A stretch of DNA of 64,000 bases. It comes from Planococcus soli (GTDB lineage Bacteria; Bacillota; Bacilli; Bacillales_A; Planococcaceae). How positions within the stretch are numbered: the first letter of the stretch is position 1; each line of letters starts with the position of its first letter. Where the stretch lies: NCBI RefSeq assembly GCF_016881065.1, contig NZ_WXYN01000007.1, forward strand, positions 62,001-126,000. The letters are read 5' to 3'. Of this stretch, positions 44,611 through 54,487 are shown one piece after another. The notes below the pieces were generated by a model. That model was not told the origin of the DNA. It saw only the letters and a list, made by a program, of their open reading frames with translations, and made no database searches. The translations under genes were made by a program, and so were the position numbers.

Positions 44611-44927
44611 AAGAGGAAACCCGTCATATCCATATGGCGGGTTTTTTGTTGATTTGTCATATCTTCTGCCACTCCTCCCCGTTCTAATATTCAGATATTT
44701 TAAAGTATACGATATGTTTTGGAAGCTTACAATTTTTATCTTAGTAAAATATATATGCTGAAATAAAGGAACCAACTTTTACTCTGTGCTTTGGGCAGGA
44801 CAAAGGGGAGTGCTCCTACAACAAGCCAGTGGATGCGCCATCGCTAAGAAGTAGAGTAAATTCAAATCAAATTCATGTTTTCCGCTGTATTCTTAAAAGA
44901 GATGGAGCAAATCAGCGGAAGATTCCG
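44611..44927. other. Intergenic gap with aroK terminator and an orphan folded segment
   Basis: After the aroK terminator (44617-44647) comes an AT-rich stretch to about 44765. Then 44778-44860 is closed by 8-bp arms TTTACTCT/AGAGTAAA and holds three inner hairpins: CTTTG/CAAAG (44789-44805), GGA/TCC (44807-44816) and AGC-TGG/CCA-GCT (44824-44845). Another inverted repeat, TCCGCTG/CAGCGGA, lies at 44881-44919 next to the permease stop. No reading frame or known riboswitch is recognised. Confidence 0.5.
44617..44647 (+). terminator. aroK terminator
   Basis: AAACCCGTCATAT pairs with ATATGGCGGGTTT (one G-T pair), followed by TTTTTT. Confidence 0.88.
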
Positions 44928-46277
44928 TTACAAGTGAATTGCCGTCTGGATGAATAATTGGACCATGATATAAAAAGCGACAGCAAACTTCAAGTTGAAT
45001 TGCAGGCCATTCCGGATGCCGCTCAATCCATTGACGCTGCTCAAAATAATAACCGGCATCACAAAAGGAGATAAAATGATGGAGATGACGCTTCCCGAAG
45101 TCACGGCCAGTACAACCAGTTCCGGTGGGTATGGAAAAGGGATCGCCTCTAAAACCCCTGTCACCAAAACGATGACCGGCAACGGCCCCAAACCGATAAA
45201 GCCCAGGAAAATGATAATGAACGGAACCAGGAACAGAACATTGAGCACTGGAACGATTCCAGTCAAATAGTTCATGCCGTCGATCACATAGTCACCCGCA
45301 TTTGACTGATTCAGTGCATAGATCAACAAACCCGCGGCAATTAAAATGCTGAACTGCTGCGCCTGTTTTGCAATTCCTACCGTAAAATAATACCGGGCCT
45401 CCACAACAAAACTGGAAGGTTTTCTTTTGACTAAAAAATACAGCATGGTCCATCCGAGGATTACTAATGGAATGGCCAACAAAAATTCCAAACCGGTCAT
45501 TTCATGCACAATGAAAATGGTCCCAAACAGGGAAATGAACAGGAACACAAACTCTGCCACATCCTTATTCCACTTTCCTTGGTTCCGTGAATTCTTCATA
45601 GCTTTATCAATTTCCTGTTTCAAAACGTAGGTAAAGTCCACTCCGTACTTCTTTTCCTGGAAATAAGAGAAAATTACAGATAAAATCGTTCCTGCGAAAG
45701 CGAAAGCAAACCCGAGCGCCATCGACTTCCAAAGAGTCGCTTCAAGTGCTTCCACTGCAAAAATAAAGCTGGGGATGCTGATGACCCATAATGTAGACAA
45801 TCCAAAGCCGCGCAAGATAGCTGTTCCTTTAAAGTTTTCCCAGGCCTCGTCTTTATGTTCTTTTAAAAACACATCGATAAAGCGGTACATCATCGGCACC
45901 ACCCCAAACAGCAGGAAATGAGAAATTATTTGGGTCATTGCCATCAGCCCAAAGTAAAACTTCTGGCTCTTATTTAGCAAATTATGGGCGAAACTCATAA
46001 TCTCTTCTATATAAGGTTCTTCTTTCAAAACCCAGCTGATCATTGGAACGATCAGCAGTAATCCAATGAGGCTTCTCATCTGCTTCAGCCCCTCGAATAT
46101 ACCACTCATAAAAGAATTGCTTGTAAAAAAGAGTACTATCAAAGCCGCGGCAATCAAGAACAATTGCAGTTGAACTTTTTTCAATGGCAGCAAGAACAGG
46201 GCCGACAATAAGATTAGCACGCCTAAAATTGGGAGCATCGCGTTTAAAAAAGTAAGTGACAAAATGCACGAGAGCAT
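44928..46277 (-). CDS. Multi-pass permease, unknown substrate, 5' end apparently frameshifted
   Basis: This frame encodes about 450 residues with 10-12 hydrophobic segments, including NGMNYLTGIVPVLNV-like loops and a glycine-rich GPLPVIVLVTGV helix. I do not recognise the substrate. The first ATGs of this frame (46277, 46238) lack ribosome sites. A strong GGGGGG site instead precedes an ATG at 46323 in another frame, whose product (MNQKAALGFIFSV onwards) is a good signal/TM helix. Loss of one base in the A6 run at 46246-46251 would join both into one 465-residue protein. Confidence 0.78.
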   Translation of the reverse strand: MLSCILSLTFLNAMLPILGVLILLSALFLLPLKKVQLQLFLIAAALIVLFFTSNSFMSGIFEGLKQMRSLIGLLLIVPMISWVLKEEPYIEEIMSFAHNLLNKSQKFYFGLMAMTQIISHFLLFGVVPMMYRFIDVFLKEHKDEAWENFKGTAILRGFGLSTLWVISIPSFIFAVEALEATLWKSMALGFAFAFAGTILSVIFSYFQEKKYGVDFTYVLKQEIDKAMKNSRNQGKWNKDVAEFVFLFISLFGTIFIVHEMTGLEFLLAIPLVILGWTMLYFLVKRKPSSFVVEARYYFTVGIAKQAQQFSILIAAGLLIYALNQSNAGDYVIDGMNYLTGIVPVLNVLFLVPFIIIFLGFIGLGPLPVIVLVTGVLEAIPFPYPPELVVLAVTSGSVISIILSPFVMPVIILSSVNGLSGIRNGLQFNLKFAVAFYIMVQLFIQTAIHL

Positions 46278-46323
46278 ACGCCGAAACTGAAAAAATAAAT
46301 CCTAAAGCTGCTTTCTGATTCAT
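46246..46323 (-). other. Probable true 5' end of the permease gene, out of frame
   Basis: The stretch begins with ATG at 46323 behind AAAGGGGGG and encodes about 26 hydrophobic residues. It is one base out of frame with the permease body across a homopolymer (A6 on the plus strand, T6 in the mRNA sense). A sequencing error, an inactivating mutation or programmed/phase-variable slippage would all give this picture. Confidence 0.65.
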
Positions 46324-46596
46324 TTCATCCCCCCTTTGACTAGCTCCATCATTTCTTTTCATTCTACACCTTTTGTTGCACTATTCTTTCAAGTTCCATG
46401 GATTTCGGATTGATTTCAGGACTGGGCGGCTAAGGCTGCACTAATCTCACGGCATCTTCTTAAGATTTTTTGTTTTCAGTTAATATGTGATATGCTCTGA
46501 GATAACAATGAGTGGTATTTCATTGAGGAAGCAATTCCCTATGGTAAAGGCTTAATAAATTGACATCGTGTTCTCATAGTATAGGAGGAATTAAAC

Positions 46597-47505
46597 GTGG
46601 GTGTAACAAGAAGCTTCTTTATCGCCTTATCCAAAAACCAGGCGCTCAATAGCGGGGCTAAAAGATGGGGTTTAAAATTAGGCGCCGGAAAAGTAGTTGC
46701 CGGAACTGACATCAAAAGCATGATGCAGTCGGTCAAGGAACTGAATGCGAATGGAATTAGTGCCACAATCGATAACTTGGGTGAATTTGTACAGACCAAA
46801 GAAGAAGCGACACAAGCCAAAGAAGCTATCCTAAAAACACTGGAAGCCATTCAAGTTCATGGCGTTAATGCACATATGTCTATCAAATTGACACAAATCG
46901 GCTTGGATGTAGACCCGGATTTCTGTCTGGAAAACATCCAGGAAATTGTATCAGCTGCTGCAAACTATGATATTTTCATTAATTTGGATATGGAAGATTA
47001 TGATCATCTGCAGCAAACATTGGATATCCTCAACATCCTGCTTCAGGAATACGATAATGTCGGAACCGTGATCCAAGCCTATTTATACCGAGCCGAAAAA
47101 GATCTAGAAAACTTGAAGAATGTTCGGCTCCGCCTCGTAAAAGGGGCTTATAAAGAAAGCCCGGAAGTTTCCCTTCAGGAGAAAAAAGAGATTGATGAAA
47201 ATTATTTGAAGCTGATCAAACTCCACCTGCAAGCTCCTGGATATACATCGATCGCAACGCACGACCATCATATTATTGAACAGGTAAAAGCGTTTGTAAA
47301 AGAGGAAAATATTCCACTGCACAGCTTTGAGTTTCAGATGCTATACGGTTTTCGGACAGAAATGCAAAAGGATCTGGCAAAAGAAGGTTTTGCATTCACA
47401 ACCTATGTTCCTTTTGGCCAGGACTGGTATGCGTATTATATGAGACGATTGGCTGAAAGACCTCAAAACATCAACTTGGCGTTGAAAAGTTTAGTTTCTA
47501 AATAA
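46597..47505 (+). CDS. putB: Proline dehydrogenase
   Basis: This 302-residue FAD TIM-barrel enzyme has the PRODH motifs QAYLYRAEKDL, RLVKGAYKE, IATHD and the C-terminal YYMRRLAERPQN. It oxidises proline to pyrroline-5-carboxylate and passes electrons to the quinone pool. It is the monofunctional Firmicute form; no P5C dehydrogenase lies beside it. The start is GTG at 46597, behind ATAGGAGGAA. Confidence 0.93.
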   Translation: MGVTRSFFIALSKNQALNSGAKRWGLKLGAGKVVAGTDIKSMMQSVKELNANGISATIDNLGEFVQTKEEATQAKEAILKTLEAIQVHGVNAHMSIKLTQIGLDVDPDFCLENIQEIVSAAANYDIFINLDMEDYDHLQQTLDILNILLQEYDNVGTVIQAYLYRAEKDLENLKNVRLRLVKGAYKESPEVSLQEKKEIDENYLKLIKLHLQAPGYTSIATHDHHIIEQVKAFVKEENIPLHSFEFQMLYGFRTEMQKDLAKEGFAFTTYVPFGQDWYAYYMRRLAERPQNINLALKSLVSK

Positions 47506-47541
47506 AAAGAAGCACCTCCAGATTTCGGAGGTGCTTCTTTT
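47504..47541 (+). terminator. putB terminator
   Basis: AAAAGAAGCACCTCC and its exact complement form a 15-bp stem with a 6-nt loop; the left arm touches the stop codon. Confidence 0.92.
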
Positions 47542-47578
47542 GTCCATTATATAAGTTGAACAAAAGAAACGCTTTAGA

Positions 47579-47889
47579 ATGCCGCTTCGCCAGTGCGTCT
47601 TATGTCCGTCGAGGGGCCGCAGGATGCGGGTCAGCTAACCGTTGCGACACGAGGTCGCGTTCTTAGGTTAGCTTCTGCTTTTGGGCGCTTCCGCTTTTCT
47701 TTTTGGCCAGACTCCAGCGCCCAGATTCTAGGGTCATAAGCCACTCTGGCTATTCGGCAAAGAACGCCGCTTCGCCAGTGCGTCTTATGCCCGTCGAGGG
47801 ACCGCAGGATGCGGGTCAGCTAACCGTTGCGACACGAGGTCGCGTTCTTAGGTTAGCTTCTGCTTTTGGGCGCTTCCGCTTTTCTTTTT
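47579..47889. repeat. Dispersed repeat, locus C, with a 124-bp direct duplication
   Basis: Positions 47581-47704 and 47766-47889 are the same 124 bp with two differences (47605/47790 and 47616/47801). Each copy contains nested inverted repeats: AGCTAACC/GGTTAGCT outside and GCGAC/GTCGC inside, and ends in GGGCGCTTCCGCTTTTC. The 61-bp spacer holds modules of loci A and B in reverse complement, including the identical 16-mer CATAAGCCACTCTGGC. The block ends exactly at the stop codon of the mhqO-like gene (47890-47892). Confidence 0.9.
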
Positions 47890-48828
47890 TTAATCCAAGT
47901 TTCTTACTTGGATTGGCGGCAGTTCTTGCTGAAGGTTCTTTCTATGTCTTTCATATTGCAGTGGCAGCATCAACGCTTCTCCGAGCGATTCGGGAGATTC
48001 ATCTATTGCAAATCCTGGAGGATCGGTTGCGATTTCAAATAAGATGTCTCCGTATTCCCGGAAATAGATGGCATTAAAGTAATTGCGGTCTTGAACAGGG
48101 GTCACTCCCAATCCGTAAGTTTCTACATGCTCTTTCCAATCCAATTGATCAGCATCGTCCTGCGCACGCCACGCAATGTGGTGCACAGTTCCAACGCCCA
48201 TCTGCCCTGTACCAACCGGAGACAATTTTACATCAATGATATTGCCCAGATCGCTTGCAGCACGGAAACGCAAGAGGCCGTCTTCTTCCCCTGTCCGTTC
48301 GAGTCCCATGACCGTCTCTAATAATTCAGCGGTTTTTTCCGCATTGGCCGTATATAAAGTAGCCCCGCCAAATCCTTTGATCGCAACCTCTTCCGTAACT
48401 TCACCAATTCCCCAGCTGTTTGCTTCGCCTTGCTGTCTTTCAACCAGTTCCACATGCAAGCCATGAGGATCATCAAATGTTAAATATTGCTCTTCAAAAC
48501 GCTTTGTTTTTGAAAACGGAACCTTGAACTTTTCCAGCCTGTTTTCCCAAAAAACCAGAGCTCCAACAGGAACTGCGTAAGTGGTGACACCAACTTGGCC
48601 ATCCCCGATTTTCCCTTTGTAGGCATCTCCCCAGGGAAAGAAGGTAATGATGGTTCCGGGCTTTGCAGTTTGATCACCAAAATATAGATGATAGGTTCCT
48701 GGATCGTCAAAATTCACTGTTTTCTTTACCAAGCGCAACCCCAATACACCTGCGTAAAAATCTACATTTTCTTGCGGGTCTCCAACAATTGCAGTGATAT
48801 GATGGATTCCCATTGACTTCTTCGCCAT
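47890..48828 (-). CDS. Ring-cleaving dioxygenase, MhqO-like (VOC family)
   Basis: This 312-residue protein is a tandem vicinal-oxygen-chelate enzyme. The first domain begins with HHITAIVGDPQENVDFY; the second has VGTVHHIAWRA and the metal-ligand glutamate in DILFEIATDPPGF. MhqO/MhqE enzymes of B. subtilis detoxify hydroquinones and are controlled by MhqR; no such regulator is adjacent. ATG at 48828 has an AAAGGAG site; an ATG 21 nt upstream does not. Its stop codon touches repeat locus C. Confidence 0.9.
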   Translation of the reverse strand: MAKKSMGIHHITAIVGDPQENVDFYAGVLGLRLVKKTVNFDDPGTYHLYFGDQTAKPGTIITFFPWGDAYKGKIGDGQVGVTTYAVPVGALVFWENRLEKFKVPFSKTKRFEEQYLTFDDPHGLHVELVERQQGEANSWGIGEVTEEVAIKGFGGATLYTANAEKTAELLETVMGLERTGEEDGLLRFRAASDLGNIIDVKLSPVGTGQMGVGTVHHIAWRAQDDADQLDWKEHVETYGLGVTPVQDRNYFNAIYFREYGDILFEIATDPPGFAIDESPESLGEALMLPLQYERHRKNLQQELPPIQVRNLD

Positions 48829-48940
48829 TGCGCAGCACTCCTTTGTCATTACAACTATATGGTTATCTTACCATTGTATTATCTCGAATTAGAAATATTG
48901 ATTGCAATTCTGTGTTCAGACACTATTTAGCAATAAAACT

Positions 48941-49678
48941 TCATTGCGGCTTATTGTCTTCATGCTTTTCCAACTGTTCTTCTCGCTGTTGTTTAATTTC
49001 TTCCAAGCTTTCTTTGTTGTGCTGTTTTTCTTCTTCAATTTTCTCTTTTCGCTGCTGTTCTTCTGTTTTAGAGATATTCGAATTTTCGTGTTCTTCTTCC
49101 ACTTGATCTTTTTGATGCTCTTTGACTTCTTCTATTTTTTCTACTTCCTCTTGGTACTCATCTTCCACTTCAGAGGTGGAGGGAAGGAAAGGTTCATTGT
49201 TATAATCCGTTCTTCTACCATGACGGAGCATATCATAAATGATCAGTCCGTTGTTCGGCATCCCATTGGCCGTTTTCATTGGAACAATATCAAATAATAC
49301 ATAGTAAAAAGCATAAAAGACAAATCTGTCCCAGAAAGTGGCATACTCTTCCAGCATGCCATTCGCCAACATGGCATTTATCGTGACGGCCACTACCAGA
49401 TTCACTAAAATAGGGCTTGCATACAGGGATACATAAGCAAACTTCCCTTCCCTTTTCAGAGAATCATACGAATACCAGCTATACAGATGATAATATTTCC
49501 GTATGTCGAACATTCCTATTTTAATAATCCTTGTACCCGAACCAATCGTCATTCGCGGGTTTTTCACGCCCAAAATCAAGCTCATTATTAAATAACCCGA
49601 CTCTCTTAAAAAGACGACAACCGGCAAGATAATAAATGCGGAAATTATCAATGCTACTAAATCGGCTAATCCGAACAT
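48941..49678 (-). CDS. Membrane protein resembling a degenerate M50 (site-2) protease, with charged coiled-coil tail
   Basis: The 245-residue protein has 3-4 transmembrane segments in the first 150 residues. RESGY stands where M50 proteases have HExxH, and DIVPMKTANGMPNNG resembles their NxxPxxxxDG loop. If related, it has lost the metal ligands. The last 95 residues are almost only Glu, Lys, Gln and Asn with heptad spacing, predicting a long cytosolic coiled coil. An AAAAGGAG site precedes the ATG. It is monocistronic; the M50 relation is my inference from motif positions. Confidence 0.75.
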   Translation of the reverse strand: MFGLADLVALIISAFIILPVVVFLRESGYLIMSLILGVKNPRMTIGSGTRIIKIGMFDIRKYYHLYSWYSYDSLKREGKFAYVSLYASPILVNLVVAVTINAMLANGMLEEYATFWDRFVFYAFYYVLFDIVPMKTANGMPNNGLIIYDMLRHGRRTDYNNEPFLPSTSEVEDEYQEEVEKIEEVKEHQKDQVEEEHENSNISKTEEQQRKEKIEEEKQHNKESLEEIKQQREEQLEKHEDNKPQ

Positions 49679-49956
49679 TCGCTCACTCCTTTTCGAAAGC
49701 CCAAAAAGCTCTACCTCCTAAGGTACCCATATTATGTTGCATTCCTGCTCTTCTATCATTACAAACATATTTCAGTTTGATGAAATTAATCTATTGGTCA
49801 CTATCTTTTTTCGTGTTAGCATAGTTATTATATAAAGAAGCTAAAAAAAAACAATTGCAGTCACGCAACTTTGAAACCGATCTTCTTATAACATGCACCA
49901 GCCGGTCAATTAACACGATGATTATTAGTGAAAATTCACTTTAAAGGATGGATACT

Positions 49957-50952
49957 GTGGGAGCTCAATTCAGACACTGGATTCAAAAAAAATGGATGAT
50001 GCCTGTTTTCTTGATTGCCCTGTTATTTATCATGGCCGCTTTTGGGGAAATCACCTCCTCCCCCGATGCTTCGGCATCCATACAAATTGCAGGCTCCGCA
50101 GCCTTCAGCTCTCCACCAAACATCAATGAAATCAGCGAGCGGGTCGAAGTTAGAAAAAATTTATCTTATAGTGATACCGCTAACAGCTTTTTGGATATTT
50201 ATTATCCTAAAGATGGAGCCGCTTCAATGCCGGTCATTTTATGGATTCATGGCGGCGGCTATGTTGGAGGTTCCAAAGACAGCCGCCAGGACTATGCAAT
50301 GGCTTTGGCAGATGCCGGCTATGTAGTAGCAAACATCGATTATGCCTTAGCCCCAGAGTCGCTTTATCCAGGTCCAGTGCTGCAGGCGAACAAAGCACTT
50401 GCCTATATGCAGCTTCATGCAGCTGAATACGGCGGCGACATGGACCGTGTATTTGTAGGCGGCGATTCGGCAGGAGCGCAGATCGCCAGCCAAGTTGCTT
50501 CGCTTGTATCGAATGTAGAATTGGCCGAAACGATGGCGATTCAACCAGCTATCGCCAATAGCCAACTTCAAGGAGCATTGCTTTTGTGCGGCTTGTACAA
50601 CTTGGACACGGTCAGAGCCACGGCCTTTCCCAATATTGATGTATATCTATCAGCTTACACAGGGGCAGAACCATTCGAATCGTTCCAGAGGATCGATGAG
50701 CTTTCGACGGTCCAACATGTCACCTCGAACTTTCCGCCCGCTTTCATCACAGTCGGTGACGCAGATCCTTTTGTGTCGCAATCCACTGAACTGGCCGATG
50801 TTCTGCAATCTTATGACGTTCCAGTCAGTTCTATCTTTTTTGAAGGTACCCAAAAAAATCTGAAGCACGAGTATCAATACGATTTAAGCACGGAAGATGC
50901 GCGGGAAACACTTGATAAAACTCTCCAGTTTCTTTTCATCCATAGTCAGTAA
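49957..50952 (+). CDS. Membrane-anchored alpha/beta hydrolase (Hsl/BD-FAE-like esterase)
   Basis: This 331-residue protein has a signal anchor in the first 35 residues, then an alpha/beta-hydrolase domain. It carries the oxyanion HGGG near residue 95, nucleophile GDSAG near 165, the acid in VGDADPF and histidine in LKHEYQY. The active site would be outside the cell. GTG at 49957 lies 9 nt after AAAGG and is preferred to ATG at 49948. The natural substrate is unknown; a carboxylester is likely. Confidence 0.87.
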   Translation: MGAQFRHWIQKKWMMPVFLIALLFIMAAFGEITSSPDASASIQIAGSAAFSSPPNINEISERVEVRKNLSYSDTANSFLDIYYPKDGAASMPVILWIHGGGYVGGSKDSRQDYAMALADAGYVVANIDYALAPESLYPGPVLQANKALAYMQLHAAEYGGDMDRVFVGGDSAGAQIASQVASLVSNVELAETMAIQPAIANSQLQGALLLCGLYNLDTVRATAFPNIDVYLSAYTGAEPFESFQRIDELSTVQHVTSNFPPAFITVGDADPFVSQSTELADVLQSYDVPVSSIFFEGTQKNLKHEYQYDLSTEDARETLDKTLQFLFIHSQ

Positions 50953-50955
50953 CGT

Positions 50956-50996
50956 AAAAAACGAGCAAGCCGCTTATCTGCGGCTTGCTCGTTTTT
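50956..50996. terminator. Bidirectional terminator, esterase and pbuX
   Basis: AAAAACGAGCAAGCCGC and its complement form a 17-bp stem with a 6-nt loop; it serves both convergent genes. Confidence 0.93.
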
Positions 50997-50999
50997 GGT

Positions 51000-53149
<2,150 letters not shown>

Positions 53150-53151
53150 TT

Positions 53152-53179
53152 ATTATAGCACGCTGTTTTCGCTTTTCAA
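53152..53179 (-). promoter_or_regulatory. SigA promoter of xpt-pbuX
   Basis: TTGAAA (53174-53179, 5/6), a 16-nt spacer and a perfect TATAAT (53152-53157) lie just upstream of the riboswitch aptamer. Confidence 0.85.
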
Positions 53180-53229
53180 CAAAGCTGGAATTTAAAAAGT
53201 ATTCCCTTTATTCTGACAGAAACGCCATT

Positions 53230-53637
53230 TTACTTGTCGCCTTCAGCCTCCCATAAATGCTTGCCCAACTCTTCACGGATAGTATCCGGAATTTTTTCGG
53301 ATTTCTGGCTTTCCAGGTTGTAATTCACATAGACAGCAATATTCCGCGCACAAAGTTTGCCGCTTTGATGCAGCTCTTCATACAACTCCAGGCTGCTGCC
53401 GCCAACTTTTTTGACCCATACATTTACTTCAACATCCTGGCCGTAATAGAGTTGTCCCGTAAATTCCAAAGTGGTCTTGACTATGACCATTTTCCAGTTT
53501 GCAAAATCATGATCTGGTGTAAACAAGTCAAAAACCGGTTTTCTGCCTGCCTCAAACCATACTGGCAAAGTCGTATTGTTAATGTGCCCGACAGCATCCG
53601 TTTCAGAAACTCTTGGCGTCAATATCGTCTTATACAT
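53230..53637 (-). CDS. Acyl-CoA thioesterase, YbgC-like hotdog protein
   Basis: This 135-residue hotdog protein begins with PRVSETDAVGHINN, holding the conserved aspartate near residue 14. It resembles the protein at 5775-6197 (shared SETDAxGHI start and similar length), so the two are paralogues. Substrate is not known. It lies upstream of the xpt promoter on the same strand and is preceded by a TAGGAGGAAG site. Confidence 0.88.
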   Translation of the reverse strand: MYKTILTPRVSETDAVGHINNTTLPVWFEAGRKPVFDLFTPDHDFANWKMVIVKTTLEFTGQLYYGQDVEVNVWVKKVGGSSLELYEELHQSGKLCARNIAVYVNYNLESQKSEKIPDTIREELGKHLWEAEGDK

Positions 53638-53704
53638 AGGCTTCCTCCTAATTTAGCGTAACGCTTTCTTTCGCTCATAATTGCCTGACCCTCAGAAAAT
53701 CAGC

Positions 53705-53735
53705 AAAAAAAGATGGCGCCGATTCGGCATCCACC
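53705..53735 (-). terminator. Terminator of the YvbH-like gene
   Basis: On the minus strand TGG-AT-GCCG and CGGC-G-CCA pair with a small internal loop, followed by TCTTTTTTT. Confidence 0.75.
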
Positions 53736-53744
53736 TTTTCTCTT

Positions 53745-54359
53745 TTAGTTGTTAATATACTTTTCAAACACGTCGCCAAAATCTTTAACATGGTATTGGT
53801 TGCGGACAGATGTCATCCAAGTAAAGCCAAAATCAGTCAGTTTCGAGTATTGGTCATCCAATGCCACTTCTCCGGTTCTGGAATTTTGCAGGACGGTAAC
53901 CGCCTTCTCCAGACTGTCATTGGCCATATTAATGATAATTGAATTCTCGTGAGTGTTTTCGGCAATTCTCAACAGTGATTTGTAAAGATCCGTCAAACGG
54001 TCTGCCTGCTGTTTTTGAACATCGATTTTAAATGGAATTGTCCCTACAACAAAGGCAATTTCTACATCCAAATCGATTTTTCCGGCAGTTTCAAGAACCA
54101 CACCTGAAATCGTGTACTGGGAATATGGATATCGTTTCAATGTACGCTTGGAGGACATTGCGCTATCTCCGTCAACGTGGATAATTGCAAGGTTTGTGAA
54201 GCAATATTCATCTGCTTTCGTTTTGATAAGAAAATAGATTTTTTCTCCATCTTCGTACATAACATAATCATCCGAATCTGTTTTGTCAAAATCCTGCGGA
54301 TCGATTATTTTCCCTATGTCTGACAATCCAAGAGCTTCTGAAGCCATCTTTTTAAACAT
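53745..54359 (-). CDS. YvbH-like protein (PH-domain fold)
   Basis: This 204-residue protein resembles B. subtilis YvbH: a bacterial PH-like domain (LIKTKADEYCFTNLAII then RTLKRYPYSQYTISGV) followed by a helical C-terminal part. The function is unknown; PH-like bacterial proteins often act near membranes or stress regulators. ATG at 54359 has AAAAGGGG 10 nt upstream, and earlier in-frame starts have worse spacing. Confidence 0.82.
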   Translation of the reverse strand: MFKKMASEALGLSDIGKIIDPQDFDKTDSDDYVMYEDGEKIYFLIKTKADEYCFTNLAIIHVDGDSAMSSKRTLKRYPYSQYTISGVVLETAGKIDLDVEIAFVVGTIPFKIDVQKQQADRLTDLYKSLLRIAENTHENSIIINMANDSLEKAVTVLQNSRTGEVALDDQYSKLTDFGFTWMTSVRNQYHVKDFGDVFEKYINN

Positions 54360-54487
54360 CTCGCCCATTCCCCTTTTTCCATAATATAGTGATTTGTTCA
54401 GATTTATTTTAACAAAGAAACGCAAGAAGGACACCAATAATTTCCATCAAAAGTTTTTTCTGCAGATTGTGCCCTTCCGCTTTTTCC

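Noticed and set aside
44778-44860. tRNA or manganese (yybP-ykoY) riboswitch
   Set aside because: The folded segment lacks T-loop and anticodon features. AAAGGGGAGT resembles the yybP-ykoY start, but the rest of that consensus and a downstream gene are missing.
47579-47889. CRISPR array
   Set aside because: Only two long, nested-palindromic units with a single dissimilar spacer; no short regular repeats and no cas genes.
32955-48828. Genes of the plus/minus overlapping frames inside glg, sco and mhqO regions
   Set aside because: Frames on the opposite strand of clearly conserved genes show no start signals or similarity.
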